Source: Dehalobacterium formicoaceticum (GTDB lineage: Bacteria; Bacillota; Dehalobacteriia; Dehalobacteriales; Dehalobacteriaceae). Taken from it: a stretch of 64,000 nucleotides of DNA. This document shows, piece by piece, positions 45,288 through 56,395 of the stretch (its first letter is position 1; each line of letters opens with the position of its first letter). The DNA is taken from contig NZ_CP022121.1 in NCBI RefSeq assembly GCF_002224645.1, positions 1,556,501 through 1,620,500 on the forward strand, read 5' to 3'. The notes under the pieces were generated by a model, which did no database searches, had not been told where the DNA came from, and was given only the letters and a program-made list of their open reading frames with translations. A program made the translations under genes and the position numbers.

Positions 45288-45376
45288 GTTCAGCTAAAGC
45301 TGAACATCGGGGCTTCAGATGGGGAATCTACCCCACCTGAAGTGAAAATAGGAGCTCCCACTTATAGAAGTGGGAG
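45288..45376 (+). repeat. Three-hairpin element between ilvD and ilvN
   Basis: Three successive perfect or near-perfect hairpins: GTTCAGC-TAAA-GCTGAAC (45288-45305), CTTCAG-(A)TGGGG...CCCCA-(C)CTGAAG (45313-45342), and CTCCCACTT-ATAG-AAGTGGGAG (45355-45376). The 198-base gap has no ORF. Such hairpin strings resemble IS200/IS605-type ends or small derivatives of them; alternatively it tunes expression between ilvD and ilvN. No T-run follows, so it should not block the operon. Confidence 0.5.
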
Positions 45377-45410
45377 TCTTGGAATTTGATAAACGATAGG
45401 GGGGATGATC

Positions 45411-45902
45411 ATGCGACATGTACTGTCTGTGATGGTAGAAAACCAGGCTGGGGTTTTGACCCGGGTAGCTGGAATGTTCAGCCGCAGGGGTTATAATATT
45501 GAAAGCTTAACTGTGGGAACTACAGAAAATCCAAAAATCTCCCGGATGACCATTGTGGTGGAGGGGGATGCTCATGTTATTGAACAGGTTGCGAAACAGC
45601 TCCATAAGCTGATTGAAGTCATTAAAGTGAGCGACATTACCAAAGAAGAATATATTGACCGAGAACTGGTTTTAATCAAAGTACATGCCGAACTCTCACA
45701 GCGAGGAGAAATCATGCAGATTGTGGATATTTTCCGGGCGCGCATTGTGGATCTGGGAGCGAAGTCTTTGGTGGTTGAAGCCACCGGTGATCAAGGGAAA
45801 ATATCCGCAATTGAAGCATCCCTGAAACCTTTTGGCATTAAGGAAATGGTGCGCTGCGGCAAAGTAGCCATGGTGCGGGGGGTAAAATCGAAGGTAGAAT
45901 AA
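45411..45902 (+). CDS. ilvN: Acetolactate synthase small (regulatory) subunit
   Basis: 163 residues. The N-terminal ACT domain is RHVLSVMVENQAGVLTRVAGMFSRRGYNIESLTVG, which carries valine feedback control, and the C-terminal ALS-SS domain follows (ELVLIKVHAELSQRGEIMQIVDIFRARIVDL). ATG 45411 lies 6 bases after AGGGGGG. Here the small subunit precedes the large one, the reverse of the usual ilvB-ilvN/H order. Confidence 0.95.
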   Translation: MRHVLSVMVENQAGVLTRVAGMFSRRGYNIESLTVGTTENPKISRMTIVVEGDAHVIEQVAKQLHKLIEVIKVSDITKEEYIDRELVLIKVHAELSQRGEIMQIVDIFRARIVDLGAKSLVVEATGDQGKISAIEASLKPFGIKEMVRCGKVAMVRGVKSKVE

Positions 45903-45916
45903 GGGAGGGGACCAAA

Positions 45917-47599
45917 TTGACAATAACAGGTGCGGAAGCATTGGTGCAAGGGCTGGTATCGGAAGGGGTCAGTATTGTGTTTGGTTACCCCGGGGGAGCC
46001 ATTCTGCCTGTATATGATGCTTTAAGAAATTCAAAAATTAAACACGTCCTGGTGCGTCAGGAACAAGGGGGCGTTCATGCCGCCAGCGGGTATGCCCGGG
46101 TGGGCGGTAAAACAGGAGTCTGTATGGCTACTTCCGGTCCCGGTGCGACCAATTTGGTGACGGGGCTGGCCAATGCTTATATGGATTCCACTCCCCTGGT
46201 GGCGATTACCGGTCAGGTAGCCCGTTCCATGGTAGGAACAGATGCTTTTCAGGAGGTAGATATTACCGGCATTACTCATCCCATTACCAAACACAGCTAT
46301 TTGGTACAGAAAGCCGATGATATCCCCCGCATTATAAAAGAAGCTTTTCATATCGCTTCGACAGGACGTCCGGGACCGGTACTTATCGACGTGCCCAGAG
46401 ATGTGGCAGAGGAGATCTGTAAAGGAAAAGTACCGGATAAAGTTAACCTGCCCGGTTATAAGCCAACGATGCAGGGTCATAGCGCTCAGGTAAAGACGGC
46501 GGCTCAAATGATGATAGCAGCCAAAAGACCTGTGCTTGCTGCCGGAGGCGGGGTGATCCTGGCTAATGCGGCAGAGGAATTGGTGCAGCTGGCAGAAATG
46601 ATTCAGGCTCCCGTGATGACCACCTTAATGGGCTTGGGTTCCATTCCTACTGTCCATGATTTATATTTAGGCATGCCGGGTATGCATGGTCATCCATCGG
46701 CGAACAAGGCCATTATGGAGTGTGACTTGCTAGTTACCGTGGGCATGCGTTTTGATGACCGGCTAACGGGAGCAGTCGGGAAATTTGCCCCCCATGCGAA
46801 AATTATTCATATTGATATTGACCCGGCGGAAATCGGGAAGAATGTCCGGGTAAATATACCTATTGTGGGTCATGTTAAACTGGTACTCCAGTCCATCATT
46901 GAACGGTTAGAACCGGTACAGCATCAGGAATGGTTTGATAAGATCCGTCAGTGGAAGACGGAAGATCCTCCTTTGTACCTGGCAGATGAAGAGCAATTAA
47001 CAACTCCCATGGTGCTGCAAAGACTAAATCAATTAACCTCGGGTGACATGATCGTAACTACCGATGTGGGGCAGCATCAGATGTTTGCCGCTCAGCTGAT
47101 CCGTTTAAAGCACCCTAAAAGCTTTATTACTTCCGGCGGATTAGGTACCATGGGTTACGGCTTTCCCGCAGCGATTGGCGTGCAAATGGCCAAACCTGAA
47201 GCGCGAGTTGTCTGTGTTACCGGGGATGGCAGCTTTCAAATGAGCATGAGTGAATTGGCTACCGCCCGGGAACAGGGTTTACCCATTATCATTCTTCTTT
47301 TTAATAATCATTGCTTAGGGCTGGTACGCCAGCTGCAGCATTTTTATTGCGACCGGCGTCAGATGGCGGTGGATATTACGGGAAGTCCGGATTTCGTTAA
47401 ATTAGCCGAAGCCTATGGCATCAAAGGATATCGGATCAGTCATCCCAGGGAGATCGATCAGGTATTACAACAAGCCCTTGCTCAGGATGAATTGACCATC
47501 GTGGAATGTGAGATTCGACATGAGGAGTATGTGAATCCTAATGTACTGGCAGGAAAAGGACTGGATGAAATGGTTCTGGGAAAAGGAGGAAATTCATGA
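45917..47599 (+). CDS. ilvB: Acetolactate synthase large (catalytic) subunit
   Basis: A 560-residue TPP enzyme making acetolactate or acetohydroxybutyrate from pyruvate. The catalytic Glu is in [21 protein letters not shown]-binding and middle domains are present, and the TPP motif is [29 protein letters not shown]. Start TTG 45917 follows GGGAGGGG. The stop overlaps leuA by ATGA. Confidence 0.96.
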   Translation: MTITGAEALVQGLVSEGVSIVFGYPGGAILPVYDALRNSKIKHVLVRQEQGGVHAASGYARVGGKTGVCMATSGPGATNLVTGLANAYMDSTPLVAITGQVARSMVGTDAFQEVDITGITHPITKHSYLVQKADDIPRIIKEAFHIASTGRPGPVLIDVPRDVAEEICKGKVPDKVNLPGYKPTMQGHSAQVKTAAQMMIAAKRPVLAAGGGVILANAAEELVQLAEMIQAPVMTTLMGLGSIPTVHDLYLGMPGMHGHPSANKAIMECDLLVTVGMRFDDRLTGAVGKFAPHAKIIHIDIDPAEIGKNVRVNIPIVGHVKLVLQSIIERLEPVQHQEWFDKIRQWKTEDPPLYLADEEQLTTPMVLQRLNQLTSGDMIVTTDVGQHQMFAAQLIRLKHPKSFITSGGLGTMGYGFPAAIGVQMAKPEARVVCVTGDGSFQMSMSELATAREQGLPIIILLFNNHCLGLVRQLQHFYCDRRQMAVDITGSPDFVKLAEAYGIKGYRISHPREIDQVLQQALAQDELTIVECEIRHEEYVNPNVLAGKGLDEMVLGKGGNS

Positions 47600-49128
47600 A
47601 CAACAGAGTTATAATTTTTGATACGACTTTACGTGATGGAGAACAGTCTCCGGGGATTAGTTTAAATGCAAAAGAGAAATTGGACATTGCCATGCAATTG
47701 GCAAAGTTAGGGGTGGATGTGATTGAAGCAGGCTTCCCCATTGCTTCCCCCGGGGATTTTGAGGCGGTAAAGACCATTGCCAAGAATGTAAAAGGGCCTG
47801 TGATCTGCGCCTTGGCCAGAATCGGTGCCGGAGATATTGACCGGGCCTGGGAAGCCGTGCAGTATGCGGAACGTCCCCGGATTCATACCTTTGTAGCTAC
47901 TTCAGACATACATCTGAAGCATAAGTTGAATAAAACCCGGGCAGAAGTTTTGGCCATGGTAGAAACAGGAGTTAAGCGGGCGAAAGGATATACTTCCGAT
48001 GTGGAATTTTCGGCGGAGGATGCTTTCCGCAGTGACCTGGACTTTTTGTGTCAGGTGCTGGAAACGGCCATTGCTGCCGGAGCGACTACGGTCAACGTGC
48101 CTGATACGGTAGGTTATGCCACGCCGGAAGAATATGGCAAATTTATTGCCGATATTAATGATAAGGTGCCTAATATTGATCAAGCAGTGATTTCAGTGCA
48201 TTGTCATAATGACCTGGGTTTGGCTGTGGCTAACTCTTTAGCAGCCGTCAGAAACGGAGCCCGCCAAGTGGAATGCGCCGTAAACGGTTTAGGAGAACGG
48301 GCCGGAAATGCCTCTTTAGAGGAGATTGTGATGAGCTTGTATACGAGACGGGATTCCTTTGGTTACGAAACCGGCATCAATTATCAGGAAATCTATCGCA
48401 CGAGCCGTTTAGTTTCCAACCTCACCGGGATTGCAGTGCAGCCCAACAAGGCCATTGTGGGCAAGAATGCCTTTGCCCATGAGTCCGGCATTCATCAGGA
48501 CGGGGTGATTAAGGAACGGACTACTTATGAAATTATGAATCCCCAAATGTTGGGTATCGTTCAGAGCAATCTGGTTTTTGGCAAGCATTCAGGACGCCAT
48601 GGTTTTAAACAGCGTTTGGAGGAATTAGGTTATCAGCTCACTGATGAAGAGATAGATAAGGCTTTTAAGCAGTTCAAAGATTTAGCGGATAAAAAGAAGC
48701 AGATTACTGATGCAGATTTGGAGGCTTTGGTAGAAAACGAGATTCGTAAAATCCCGGAAAAATGGACTTTGGAATATCTTCACATCTGCAGTGGCACCGG
48801 GGTGACACCTACCGCTACTGTGCGGGTGGTCAGCGAGGACGAGGTGGTGGAAGAAGCGTCCTGCGGAGACGGTCCTATTAATGCCGCCTTTAGGAGTTTG
48901 GAAAGGGTTACCGGAATCGAAGCCAAATTACAACAATATTCCATTAACGCCGTCACCGGCGGAATAGACGCCATCGGAGAGGTTTCAGTGCTGGTGGAAT
49001 ACAACCATCGGGTTTTTTCCGGACATGGTATCAGCACCGACATCTTAGAGGCCTCGGCCTTGGCTTATCTTAATGCCATCAACAAGATTATTTATGAAAA
49101 TCAGGTCAATGCCGGATTGGTTGGCTAG
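47596..49128 (+). CDS. leuA: 2-isopropylmalate synthase
   Basis: 510 residues. The TIM-barrel catalytic domain starts [18 protein letters not shown], with the metal histidines in [16 protein letters not shown]. The linker ends [12 protein letters not shown], and the C-terminal LeuA allosteric domain spans about residues 385-510. Start ATG follows AAAGGAGG and overlaps the ilvB stop. It commits ketoisovalerate to leucine. Confidence 0.96.
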   Translation: MNNRVIIFDTTLRDGEQSPGISLNAKEKLDIAMQLAKLGVDVIEAGFPIASPGDFEAVKTIAKNVKGPVICALARIGAGDIDRAWEAVQYAERPRIHTFVATSDIHLKHKLNKTRAEVLAMVETGVKRAKGYTSDVEFSAEDAFRSDLDFLCQVLETAIAAGATTVNVPDTVGYATPEEYGKFIADINDKVPNIDQAVISVHCHNDLGLAVANSLAAVRNGARQVECAVNGLGERAGNASLEEIVMSLYTRRDSFGYETGINYQEIYRTSRLVSNLTGIAVQPNKAIVGKNAFAHESGIHQDGVIKERTTYEIMNPQMLGIVQSNLVFGKHSGRHGFKQRLEELGYQLTDEEIDKAFKQFKDLADKKKQITDADLEALVENEIRKIPEKWTLEYLHICSGTGVTPTATVRVVSEDEVVEEASCGDGPINAAFRSLERVTGIEAKLQQYSINAVTGGIDAIGEVSVLVEYNHRVFSGHGISTDILEASALAYLNAINKIIYENQVNAGLVG

Positions 49129-49152
49129 TCAAAAAAAACGGAGGTTTGAATT

Positions 49153-50418
49153 ATGGGAATGACAATCACAGAAAAAATTCTCGCCGCGCACGCGGGAGAA
49201 GAGAAGGTCACGCCGGGTCAGTTTATCAATGCCCGCTTAGATGTGGTGCTGGGTAATGATGTAACCGGCCCTGTGGCCATCAATGAATTTAATAAATTAG
49301 GCTTTCAGGAAGTTTTTGATCGGGATCGTATTATGTTGGTACCGGATCATTTTACCCCCAATAAGGATATTAAATCGGCAGAACTGTCCAAAACTCTGAG
49401 AGAATTTGCTCAAAATCATGAGATCACCAATTATTTTGAAATCGGGCGCATGGGGGTAGAGCATTGTCTGCTGCCGGAAGCAGGTTTGGTCTTACCGGGA
49501 GATGTCATTATCGGGGCCGATTCTCATACCTGTACCTACGGCGCCTTGGGCGCTTTTGCCACGGGAGTAGGGAGCACCGATATGGCGGCAGGTATGGCCA
49601 CGGGAGAAGCCTGGTTTAAGGTTCCTTCTTCTATCAAGTTTGTCTTTAAGGGCACAGATTTTAATCCCTGGGTGAGCGGCAAAGATTTAATCCTTTATGC
49701 CATCGGACAAATTGGTGTGGATGGCGCCCTCTACCAAGCCATGGAATTTACCGGGGACGGGATCGGTGCCTTAAGCATGGACAGCCGTTTCTCCATGTGC
49801 AATATGGCCATTGAAGCCGGCGGTAAGAACGGCATTATCGCCCCGGATGAAACCACTCTGGCTTACGTAAGAGGCCGGGCGACGAGAGAATTTAAAGTTT
49901 ATCAAAGTGATCCCGATGCCGAATATACTCAGGTGTTAGAATACCAGGTAAAAGATATCCAGCCCCAAGTGGCATTTCCCCATTTGCCGGAGAATGCCCG
50001 TAATGTTACTGATGCTGGTGAGGTCTGGTTAAATCAAGTGGTCATCGGATCCTGTACCAACGGACGCTTGGAAGATTTAAGGGTGGCTGCATCCCTACTG
50101 GAAGGGAAAAAGGTTCATCCGGATGTGCGCTGCATCATCATTCCCGGCACCCAGGAAATTTATCGTCAGGCCATGAAAGAAGGTTTAATGGATATCTTTA
50201 TCGATGCCCAGGCGGCGGTGAGTACCCCCACCTGCGGACCTTGTCTGGGAGGACACATGGGAATCCTGGCCAAAGGGGAACGTGCTCTTGCCACCACCAA
50301 CAGAAACTTTGTCGGCCGTATGGGTCATCCGGAAAGTGAAGTTTATCTGTCCAATCCGGCAGTAGCTGCTGCTTCTGCTATTATGGGGCGTATTGCTCAT
50401 CCTCAGGAGGTAATGTAA
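49153..50418 (+). CDS. leuC: 3-isopropylmalate dehydratase large subunit
   Basis: A 421-residue aconitase-family subunit of the shorter (LeuC2/HacA-like) class. [4Fe-4S] cysteines are in [13 protein letters not shown] and [14 protein letters not shown], and the signature [23 protein letters not shown] is present. It works with LeuD, and in this operon probably also isomerises citramalate for isoleucine. Confidence 0.95.
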   Translation: MGMTITEKILAAHAGEEKVTPGQFINARLDVVLGNDVTGPVAINEFNKLGFQEVFDRDRIMLVPDHFTPNKDIKSAELSKTLREFAQNHEITNYFEIGRMGVEHCLLPEAGLVLPGDVIIGADSHTCTYGALGAFATGVGSTDMAAGMATGEAWFKVPSSIKFVFKGTDFNPWVSGKDLILYAIGQIGVDGALYQAMEFTGDGIGALSMDSRFSMCNMAIEAGGKNGIIAPDETTLAYVRGRATREFKVYQSDPDAEYTQVLEYQVKDIQPQVAFPHLPENARNVTDAGEVWLNQVVIGSCTNGRLEDLRVAASLLEGKKVHPDVRCIIIPGTQEIYRQAMKEGLMDIFIDAQAAVSTPTCGPCLGGHMGILAKGERALATTNRNFVGRMGHPESEVYLSNPAVAAASAIMGRIAHPQEVM

Positions 50419-50922
50419 ATGATCATCAAAGGTAAAGTATGGAGATTTGGCGCAAATGTAGATACGGATGCAATTATACCTGCCCGTTATATGAATACCT
50501 CTGTACCTGAGGAATTGGCCAAACACGTGATGGAAGATGCGGATCCCCAATTTCCGCAAAAGGTCGGCCAGGGGGATATCATTGTCGCCGACAAAAATTT
50601 TGGCTGCGGCAGTTCCCGGGAACATGCCCCCATTGCCATCAAAGCAGCCGGAGTTGCTGCTGTTATCGCCCCCACCTTTGCACGAATTTTTAATCGCAAT
50701 GCCATTAATATCGGCCTGCCCATTCTGGAATCCCCGGAAGCAGCCGCTGGTATTAAAGAAGGCGATATCGTCGAGATCAATACGGATACCGGTGTGATTA
50801 AGAATATCACTACCGGTGCTGAATTTCAGGCTCAGCCGTTCCCCGAGTTTATGCAAAAGCTGATCGCAGCCGGCGGACTGATGGCCTATGTCAAAGAAAG
50901 GAAGAAAGAAAATCATGCGTAA
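50419..50922 (+). CDS. leuD: 3-isopropylmalate dehydratase small subunit
   Basis: A 167-residue swivel-domain partner of LeuC. Signatures are [17 protein letters not shown] and [24 protein letters not shown] 50419 directly follows the leuC stop, with GGAGGT upstream inside leuC. It overlaps leuB by 8 bases. Confidence 0.95.
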   Translation: MIIKGKVWRFGANVDTDAIIPARYMNTSVPEELAKHVMEDADPQFPQKVGQGDIIVADKNFGCGSSREHAPIAIKAAGVAAVIAPTFARIFNRNAINIGLPILESPEAAAGIKEGDIVEINTDTGVIKNITTGAEFQAQPFPEFMQKLIAAGGLMAYVKERKKENHA

Positions 50923-51985
50923 GTATCAGATTGCCGTATTGCCGGGAGACGGGATCGGCGTGGAAATTGTTCCTCCAGCCGTGGAAATACTGAAAAAGGT
51001 GGGCACACAGTTGGACCTGGGATTTACATTTCAGGAGGCTTTAATTGGCGGTGCTGCCATTGATGAAACGGGCGTTCCTTTGCCTAAAGAAACCCTGGAT
51101 CTTTGTAAGAAAAGTGATGCTGTGCTCTTAGGCGCTATTGGCGGCCCGAAGTGGGATCATATTCCCACCCATTTGAGGCCGGAGGTAGGAGCGCTTCTGC
51201 CTCTAAGAAAAGAGCTGGCACTTTTCGCCAATATCCGACCGGTGATTTTATATGACGAACTGGTTTCCGCTTCTACTTTAAAAGAAGAAGTGGTCACAGG
51301 AACCGACATGGTCGTGATTCGGGAATTGACCGGTGGCCTCTATTTCGGAGAAAAGAAACGGGAAAAAACAGCTATCGGTGAAAGAGCGGTAGATACCCTG
51401 GTCTATACCACTGAGGAAATTGAACGCATTGCCCGCCTGGCTTTTGAAAACGCTCAAAACAGAAGAAAAAAGCTTACCTCGGTGGATAAGGCTAATGTTT
51501 TGGAAAGCGGCCGGTTGTGGCGGGAAACGGTGACTCGTCTGGCCCAGGAGTATCCTGATGTGGAAGTCGAGCATATGTATGTGGATAATTGCGCCATGCA
51601 ATTGGTGCGCGCCCCGAAGCAATTTGATGTTATTGTGACGGAGAATACCTTTGGTGATATCCTGACAGATCAGGCCTCGATGATTTCCGGTTCCATCGGT
51701 ATGCTGCCGTCAGCCAGTATTGGGGGCAAAGTTGGTCTCTATGAACCTTCCCATGGTTCGGCCCCTGATATCGCAGGTATGGACAGAGCCAATCCTTTGG
51801 CAACGATTCTCTCTGCCGCCATGATGCTGGAGTATAGTTTTAAAGAACTTCAAGGTGCGGGAAAAATCAAAAATGCGGTGGCGAAGGTTTTAAAACAAGG
51901 GTATCGAACCGGAGATTTAGCCCAGGAGGGTACAAAAGTTGTGGGCACTAAAGAGATGGGTGCTTTGGTTTTAGCTGAAATCTAA
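50915..51985 (+). CDS. leuB: 3-isopropylmalate dehydrogenase
   Basis: A 356-residue NAD-dependent decarboxylating dehydrogenase. Motifs are [68 protein letters not shown] and [23 protein letters not shown] 50915 follows AAAGGAAG and overlaps the leuD end. It probably also handles methylmalate in the citramalate route. Confidence 0.96.
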   Translation: MRKYQIAVLPGDGIGVEIVPPAVEILKKVGTQLDLGFTFQEALIGGAAIDETGVPLPKETLDLCKKSDAVLLGAIGGPKWDHIPTHLRPEVGALLPLRKELALFANIRPVILYDELVSASTLKEEVVTGTDMVVIRELTGGLYFGEKKREKTAIGERAVDTLVYTTEEIERIARLAFENAQNRRKKLTSVDKANVLESGRLWRETVTRLAQEYPDVEVEHMYVDNCAMQLVRAPKQFDVIVTENTFGDILTDQASMISGSIGMLPSASIGGKVGLYEPSHGSAPDIAGMDRANPLATILSAAMMLEYSFKELQGAGKIKNAVAKVLKQGYRTGDLAQEGTKVVGTKEMGALVLAEI

Positions 51986-52017
51986 GGCCGGGAGAAGAGA
52001 GAGGAGGAATGGGCGGC

Positions 52018-53598
52018 ATGGAGAAAATTGTCGTTTTGGACACGACATTAAGAGATGGCACCCAAGGGGAAGGAATCTCCTTGTCGGTGGAAGATAAATT
52101 AAAAATCACGGTTAAACTTGATGCCTTGGGGATTCCCTATATTGAAGGAGGCTGGCCGGGCTCCAATCCCAAGGATATTGAATATTTTCAGCGGGTACAA
52201 AAGCTTTCATTGCAGCAAGCAAAAATTACAGCCTTTAGCAGTACCCGCAGGCCAGGGGTCCAAGTGGAGGAAGACATTAATATTCAGGAATTATTAAAGG
52301 CGGGCACCCCGGCGGTGACGCTCTTTGGCAAATCATGGGATCTCCATGTTGTCCAGGCCTTAAACACCACGCTGGAAGAAAACTTAGCCATGATCAAAGA
52401 TACGGTTTCTTTTTTCAAGGCAGCAGGCCGGGAAGTAATCTATGATGCGGAACATTTTTTTGATGGCTACAAAAGCAATTCTCAGTATGCCCTGACCACA
52501 ATTCGGGCTGCAGCGGACGCCGGTGCCGATTGGGTGGTTTTATGTGATACCAACGGAGGAATGCTCCCTTCTGAAATTGGGGAAATTGTTACTGTGGCAG
52601 GGGAAAATGTATCGGTGCCTCTGGGTATCCACGCCCATAATGACGGAGACCTGGCGGTGGCTAATTCTTTGCAGGCTGTGGCAAGCGGGGCGCAGATGGT
52701 GCAAGGGACGATCAATGGCTTGGGGGAAAGATGCGGTAATGCCAATCTTTGCTCCATCATCCCCAACCTGGAATTAAAGATGGGTGATTCCTGTCTGCCG
52801 GAAAATAACTTAAGCTTACTGACTGAGACCGCCCACTATGTCAGTGAGCTGGCCAATGTAGCGCAGCAGTCCCAACAGCCCTTCGTGGGTATGAGTGCTT
52901 TTGCCCATAAAGGTGGGATTCATGTCAGTGCAGTGACAAAGAATCCAGCTACGTATGAACATATGGATCCTCAATTGGTGGGTAACAAACGCCGGGTACT
53001 GGTATCTGAATTATCCGGTGTCAGCAATCTAAAATATAAGGCGCAGGAACTGAATATTGAATTGCCCCTGGAAACACCGGAAAGCAGGGAAATTATCAAA
53101 CGCATTAAGGAATTGGAACACAAAGGTTTCCAGTACGAAGGGGCAGAGGCTTCTTTAGAGCTTTTATTAAGAAAAGCATTGAATCAATATCAGGATTATT
53201 TTCAGCTGGAATCATTAAAGGTGATTATGGAAAAAAGGGAAAACATGGGCATAACTTCCGAAGCTATGATTAAGCTGAAGGTAGGAACAGAAACGGTGCA
53301 TACAGCTGCTGAAGGGAACGGTCCTGTCAATGCTCTGGATAATGCCTTAAGAAAAGCACTGGAAGAGTTTTATCCGGACATCAAAAACATCCATCTTTCC
53401 GACTATAAGGTGCGGGTGCTGGATGAAAAGGATGCCACCGGAGCCACGGTGCGGGTCTTAATCGAAACCATGGATCAGGAATCCAGCTGGAATACGGTGG
53501 GTGTCCACGAAAATATTATTGAGGCCAGCTGGCAGGCTTTGACCGATGGTATTACCTACGCTTTGTATAAAAAAGATCATCAACAATCTACACAATAG
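52018..53598 (+). CDS. cimA: Citramalate synthase
   Basis: A 526-residue LeuA-like enzyme condensing pyruvate and acetyl-CoA to (R)-citramalate for threonine-independent isoleucine synthesis. It is CimA-type rather than LeuA-type: [22 protein letters not shown] at the start, [32 protein letters not shown], and a C-terminal allosteric domain. ATG 52018 has GAGGAGG at 10 bases; ATG 52009 is too close to that site. Last gene of the operon. ilvC is not present in the operon. Confidence 0.92.
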   Translation: MEKIVVLDTTLRDGTQGEGISLSVEDKLKITVKLDALGIPYIEGGWPGSNPKDIEYFQRVQKLSLQQAKITAFSSTRRPGVQVEEDINIQELLKAGTPAVTLFGKSWDLHVVQALNTTLEENLAMIKDTVSFFKAAGREVIYDAEHFFDGYKSNSQYALTTIRAAADAGADWVVLCDTNGGMLPSEIGEIVTVAGENVSVPLGIHAHNDGDLAVANSLQAVASGAQMVQGTINGLGERCGNANLCSIIPNLELKMGDSCLPENNLSLLTETAHYVSELANVAQQSQQPFVGMSAFAHKGGIHVSAVTKNPATYEHMDPQLVGNKRRVLVSELSGVSNLKYKAQELNIELPLETPESREIIKRIKELEHKGFQYEGAEASLELLLRKALNQYQDYFQLESLKVIMEKRENMGITSEAMIKLKVGTETVHTAAEGNGPVNALDNALRKALEEFYPDIKNIHLSDYKVRVLDEKDATGATVRVLIETMDQESSWNTVGVHENIIEASWQALTDGITYALYKKDHQQSTQ

Positions 53599-53659
53599 AT
53601 CAACTTGGCTAAAAGTATTGCACCCCAGGTTGCTTTTGAATATAATAATATTAACAGAT

Positions 53660-53715
53660 CCCGCCCACACCTCTTAACAATGTGTCCCAGGGTGGGTCGT
53701 TTTATTTTTAAGGGT
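53660..53715 (+). terminator. Probable terminator of the ilv-leu operon
   Basis: GATCCCGCCCACAC pairs imperfectly (bulges and G-U) with TGTGTCCCAGGGTGGGTC, followed by GTTTTATTTTTA. Placed about 60 bases after the cimA stop. Confidence 0.6.
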
Positions 53716-53810
53716 ATGGAGCACTTGACAAGAACAGACATTTTCCGGCATGATAGGATATAATACAGTCTTATGTTAAGGCATCTGATCTCAACCCTAA
53801 AAGGCTGATC

Positions 53811-55598
53811 ATGATTATTGGAGTGTGCCGGCTTATGACGATCCTAAAAAGATTCATCTCTTATTATAAACCATACCGTTTGCTGTTTTTTGCTGATATG
53901 TTCTGTGCAGTGCTGGTATCCGCCGTTGATTTGGCGTTTCCTCAAGTGCTTAATTTCCTAAGCAAGAATGTCTTTACTCAGAGCCGGGATATAATTCTCA
54001 GCAACATCGGGTATGCGGGTCTGGTGCTGTTGGCACTCTATATTCTAAAATATTTCTGTCAGTATTTCATTACGTCCTGGGGGCACATCATGGGAGCCAG
54101 GATGGAAGCGGATATGCGCTTGGATTTGTTCGATCATTATCAGCGGCTTTCCTTTTCTTATTATGATAAAAATAATACGGGGGAGATGATGTCCCGGCTG
54201 GTGAACGATTTGTTTGATGTCACTGAGCTTGCTCATCACGGTCCGGAAAATATCTTTATCTCCGTGCTTAAGATTGCCGGTTCTTTTATCCTGCTGCTGA
54301 TGATCAATGTGGAAATGACATTGCTGCTTTTCCTGGTCACCTTGATTATGGTTGGTTTCAGCATTGAACGCAACTTCAGAATGAAAGCGGTATTTATGGA
54401 TAACCGGGTTAAAATTGCCAAGGTCAATGCCAGCCTGCAGGATAGTTTGGCCGGGATCCGGGTAGTCAAATCCTTTGCCAATGAAGAAGTAGAAAGAGGA
54501 AAATTTCGCAAAAGTAATCAAGATTTCCTCGCATCCAAAACGAGAAGCTATAAGATGATGGGGGGTTATCATGCCTGGAATTCCCTGTTTACAGGTTTGT
54601 TATATATTGTCGTCATTGTCTCGGGGGGTTATTTTATTGCAGAAGGGACACTGCGCGTTACCGAACTGGTCATTTATATCCTGTATATTAATATCTATGT
54701 CAATCCCCTGGAGGTCTTGATTAACTTTACCGAACAGTTCCAAAAAGGATTTTCCGGTTTTAAGCGGCTTACAGACATCCTGGAAACTCAGCCTGAAATC
54801 GTTGATAAACCCGATGCTGTTCCCTTGGATGAGGTCCGAGGGGAGATTGAATTTCATAATGTTTCTTTCCGCTATAACAATGAAGATGATGTCCTGCATG
54901 ATGTCAGCATCCGGATTCCCGCCGGGAAAAATATCGCTCTGGTGGGGCCATCCGGCGGCGGCAAGACAACCCTTTGCTCTCTCCTGCCTCGTTTCTATGA
55001 TGTGACAGCCGGTTCGATTACCATTGACGGCCAGGATATCCGGGATCTGACTCTGAAATCCCTGCGCTGTGCTATTGGTATCGTCCAACAGGATATCTAT
55101 ATGTTCAGCGGGACGATCAAAGAAAATATCGCTTTTGGCAAAAGGGGAGCAACCGATGAAGAGATTATGGAGGCTGCCCGTAATGCCAATATTCATGATT
55201 TCATCATGTCCCTGGAGGAAGGTTATGAGACCTTCGTCGGGGAACGGGGAGCACGTCTTTCAGGCGGGCAGAAGCAAAGACTAGCTATCGCCCGGGTCTT
55301 TTTGAAGAACCCGCCTATCCTGATCTTAGATGAGGCAACTTCAGCCCTGGATAATGAAAGCGAACGCTACATCCAGAAATCCTTGGAGAAACTATCCTCC
55401 GGCAGGACGACCATTGTTATCGCCCATCGTTTAAGTACCATCAGGAACGCAGATGAAATCATTGTCATCACCGACGAGGGAATCAAGGAGAGGGGAACCC
55501 ACCGGGAGCTTATCTTCGAAAACGGCATCTATTCCAGGTATTACCACATGCAATTCGAAGGGCTGGAGAATACGACACCTGACTTTGACCAATATTAA
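53811..55598 (+). CDS. ABC exporter, fused membrane and ATPase domains
   Basis: A 595-residue half-transporter of the MsbA/LmrA/YfiBC type. Six helices occupy about residues 15-320. The ATPase domain has Walker A GPSGGGKTTL near 385, signature RLSGGQKQRLAIARV, Walker B PILILDEATSALD, and the switch His in IVIAHRLST. It would act as a homodimer; cargo is unknown. ATG 53811 has AAGG upstream, and ATG 53835 is an equally possible start. It stands alone, with a dispersed repeat just downstream. Confidence 0.92.
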   Translation: MIIGVCRLMTILKRFISYYKPYRLLFFADMFCAVLVSAVDLAFPQVLNFLSKNVFTQSRDIILSNIGYAGLVLLALYILKYFCQYFITSWGHIMGARMEADMRLDLFDHYQRLSFSYYDKNNTGEMMSRLVNDLFDVTELAHHGPENIFISVLKIAGSFILLLMINVEMTLLLFLVTLIMVGFSIERNFRMKAVFMDNRVKIAKVNASLQDSLAGIRVVKSFANEEVERGKFRKSNQDFLASKTRSYKMMGGYHAWNSLFTGLLYIVVIVSGGYFIAEGTLRVTELVIYILYINIYVNPLEVLINFTEQFQKGFSGFKRLTDILETQPEIVDKPDAVPLDEVRGEIEFHNVSFRYNNEDDVLHDVSIRIPAGKNIALVGPSGGGKTTLCSLLPRFYDVTAGSITIDGQDIRDLTLKSLRCAIGIVQQDIYMFSGTIKENIAFGKRGATDEEIMEAARNANIHDFIMSLEEGYETFVGERGARLSGGQKQRLAIARVFLKNPPILILDEATSALDNESERYIQKSLEKLSSGRTTIVIAHRLSTIRNADEIIVITDEGIKERGTHRELIFENGIYSRYYHMQFEGLENTTPDFDQY

Positions 55599-55617
55599 AA
55601 TAATGCGAAGAGAAAAT

Positions 55618-55632
55618 AACGCGGGGACGGTC
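55618..55632 (+). repeat. GGGGACGG repeat, copy 3 (left arm)
   Basis: AACGCGGGGACGGTC is identical to the left arm of the copy at 27159-27173. The matching right arm is absent, so this is a half or decayed copy, 20 bases after the exporter stop. Confidence 0.6.
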
Positions 55633-55697
55633 CTGGTGTTACCGTGTTACCCTAGCAACCATTTATAATTGCGCCTGCCATAAATGATGCGGCGGAT

Positions 55698-55952
55698 TTA
55701 TACTGTATCAGACTTAATAACAAAGAACACGATATAGTTCTCTACAATCAAGTATCGGTAGCCTTTAGCCTTCAGAACGATATCTCGTACAAATGGACAT
55801 CGTCCGGGCATTTCAGAGAGACTACCGATTTTTTCAACAATCAAGTCATAGTATCTGATTGCAGCCTGTGGTGACATTGTATTGAGGTAGCTGACAATAT
55901 CATTTAAGTCCGTTTTGGCATGTGAATATATTCTGATTTTATACTTGCCCAT
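55698..55952 (-). CDS. RelE/ParE-family toxin
   Basis: 84 residues with the ParE/RelE fold: YKIRIYSHAKTDLNDIVSYL, a middle GSLSEMPGRCPFVRD segment, and the end GYRYLIVENYIVFFVIK. RelE-type members are ribosome-dependent RNases and ParE-type ones poison gyrase; which applies cannot be told here. Its start lies within the antitoxin gene (14-base overlap), so it is cotranslated after the antitoxin. Confidence 0.88.
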   Translation of the reverse strand: MGKYKIRIYSHAKTDLNDIVSYLNTMSPQAAIRYYDLIVEKIGSLSEMPGRCPFVRDIVLKAKGYRYLIVENYIVFFVIKSDTV

Positions 55953-56211
55953 GCACGCTGTTCCTCAACTGTTTTGCAAACTCCAAAAAATCTTCACCCT
56001 CTGCACCGTTTGCAATTTCTTCTTCTGCCTCGGCAAGTTTAATATACAGGTTTATGCGTGCTTGCTGCCTCTCGTAGGTTTCAATACTCATCACAACCAT
56101 ATCACCGACACCGTTTTTTGTAATAAAAACCGGTTCTCGTGATGTATGGCAAAATTCTGAAATGTCATTGGCGTTATTTCTTAGGTCAGAAATCGGTCTA
56201 ATATTCGGCAT
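55939..56211 (-). CDS. Phd/YefM-family antitoxin
   Basis: 90 residues starting MPNIRPISDLRNNANDISEF, the Phd/YefM DNA-binding domain, with EPVFITKNGVGDMVVMSIETYERQ. The acidic C-terminal part (AEAEEEIANGAEGEDFLEFAKQL) would wrap the toxin. ATG 56211 has AAGGGGG 9 bases upstream; a longer frame reaches 56247. It probably represses its own promoter. Confidence 0.88.
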   Translation of the reverse strand: MPNIRPISDLRNNANDISEFCHTSREPVFITKNGVGDMVVMSIETYERQQARINLYIKLAEAEEEIANGAEGEDFLEFAKQLRNSVHGQV

Positions 56212-56360
56212 ATTTAAATGCCCCCTTGTATCAATATTTATACCCATATTATATCAACATATTGAGAACATAGTCAACATAATGGATTAAACGACGGCTG
56301 AGGAATTGAAAAACGTGAAAAACGCCCAAAATCTACTAACCTTTCACAATAATTCTGACC

Positions 56361-56389
56361 TTGACAGGGATGGTTGAATGGTTTATTCT
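56361..56389 (+). promoter_or_regulatory. Promoter of the second FecBCD-type importer
   Basis: TTGACA, 17 bases, TATTCT. The start site near 56396 leaves a leader of about 225 bases before the binding-protein ATG. Confidence 0.8.
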
Positions 56390-56395
56390 TAAAGC

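Noticed and set aside
45288-45376. CRISPR-like repeat array between ilvD and ilvN
   Set aside because: The hairpins differ in sequence from one another and there are no equal repeats with spacers.
50185-50916. A 243-codon minus-strand frame across leuC/leuD
   Set aside because: Antisense to two well-conserved dehydratase subunits, with low-complexity content and no start signals.
53725-53764. TTGACA and TATAAT before the ABC exporter as a promoter
   Set aside because: The spacing is 28 bases, too long for a sigma-A promoter; only the TATAAT might be used.
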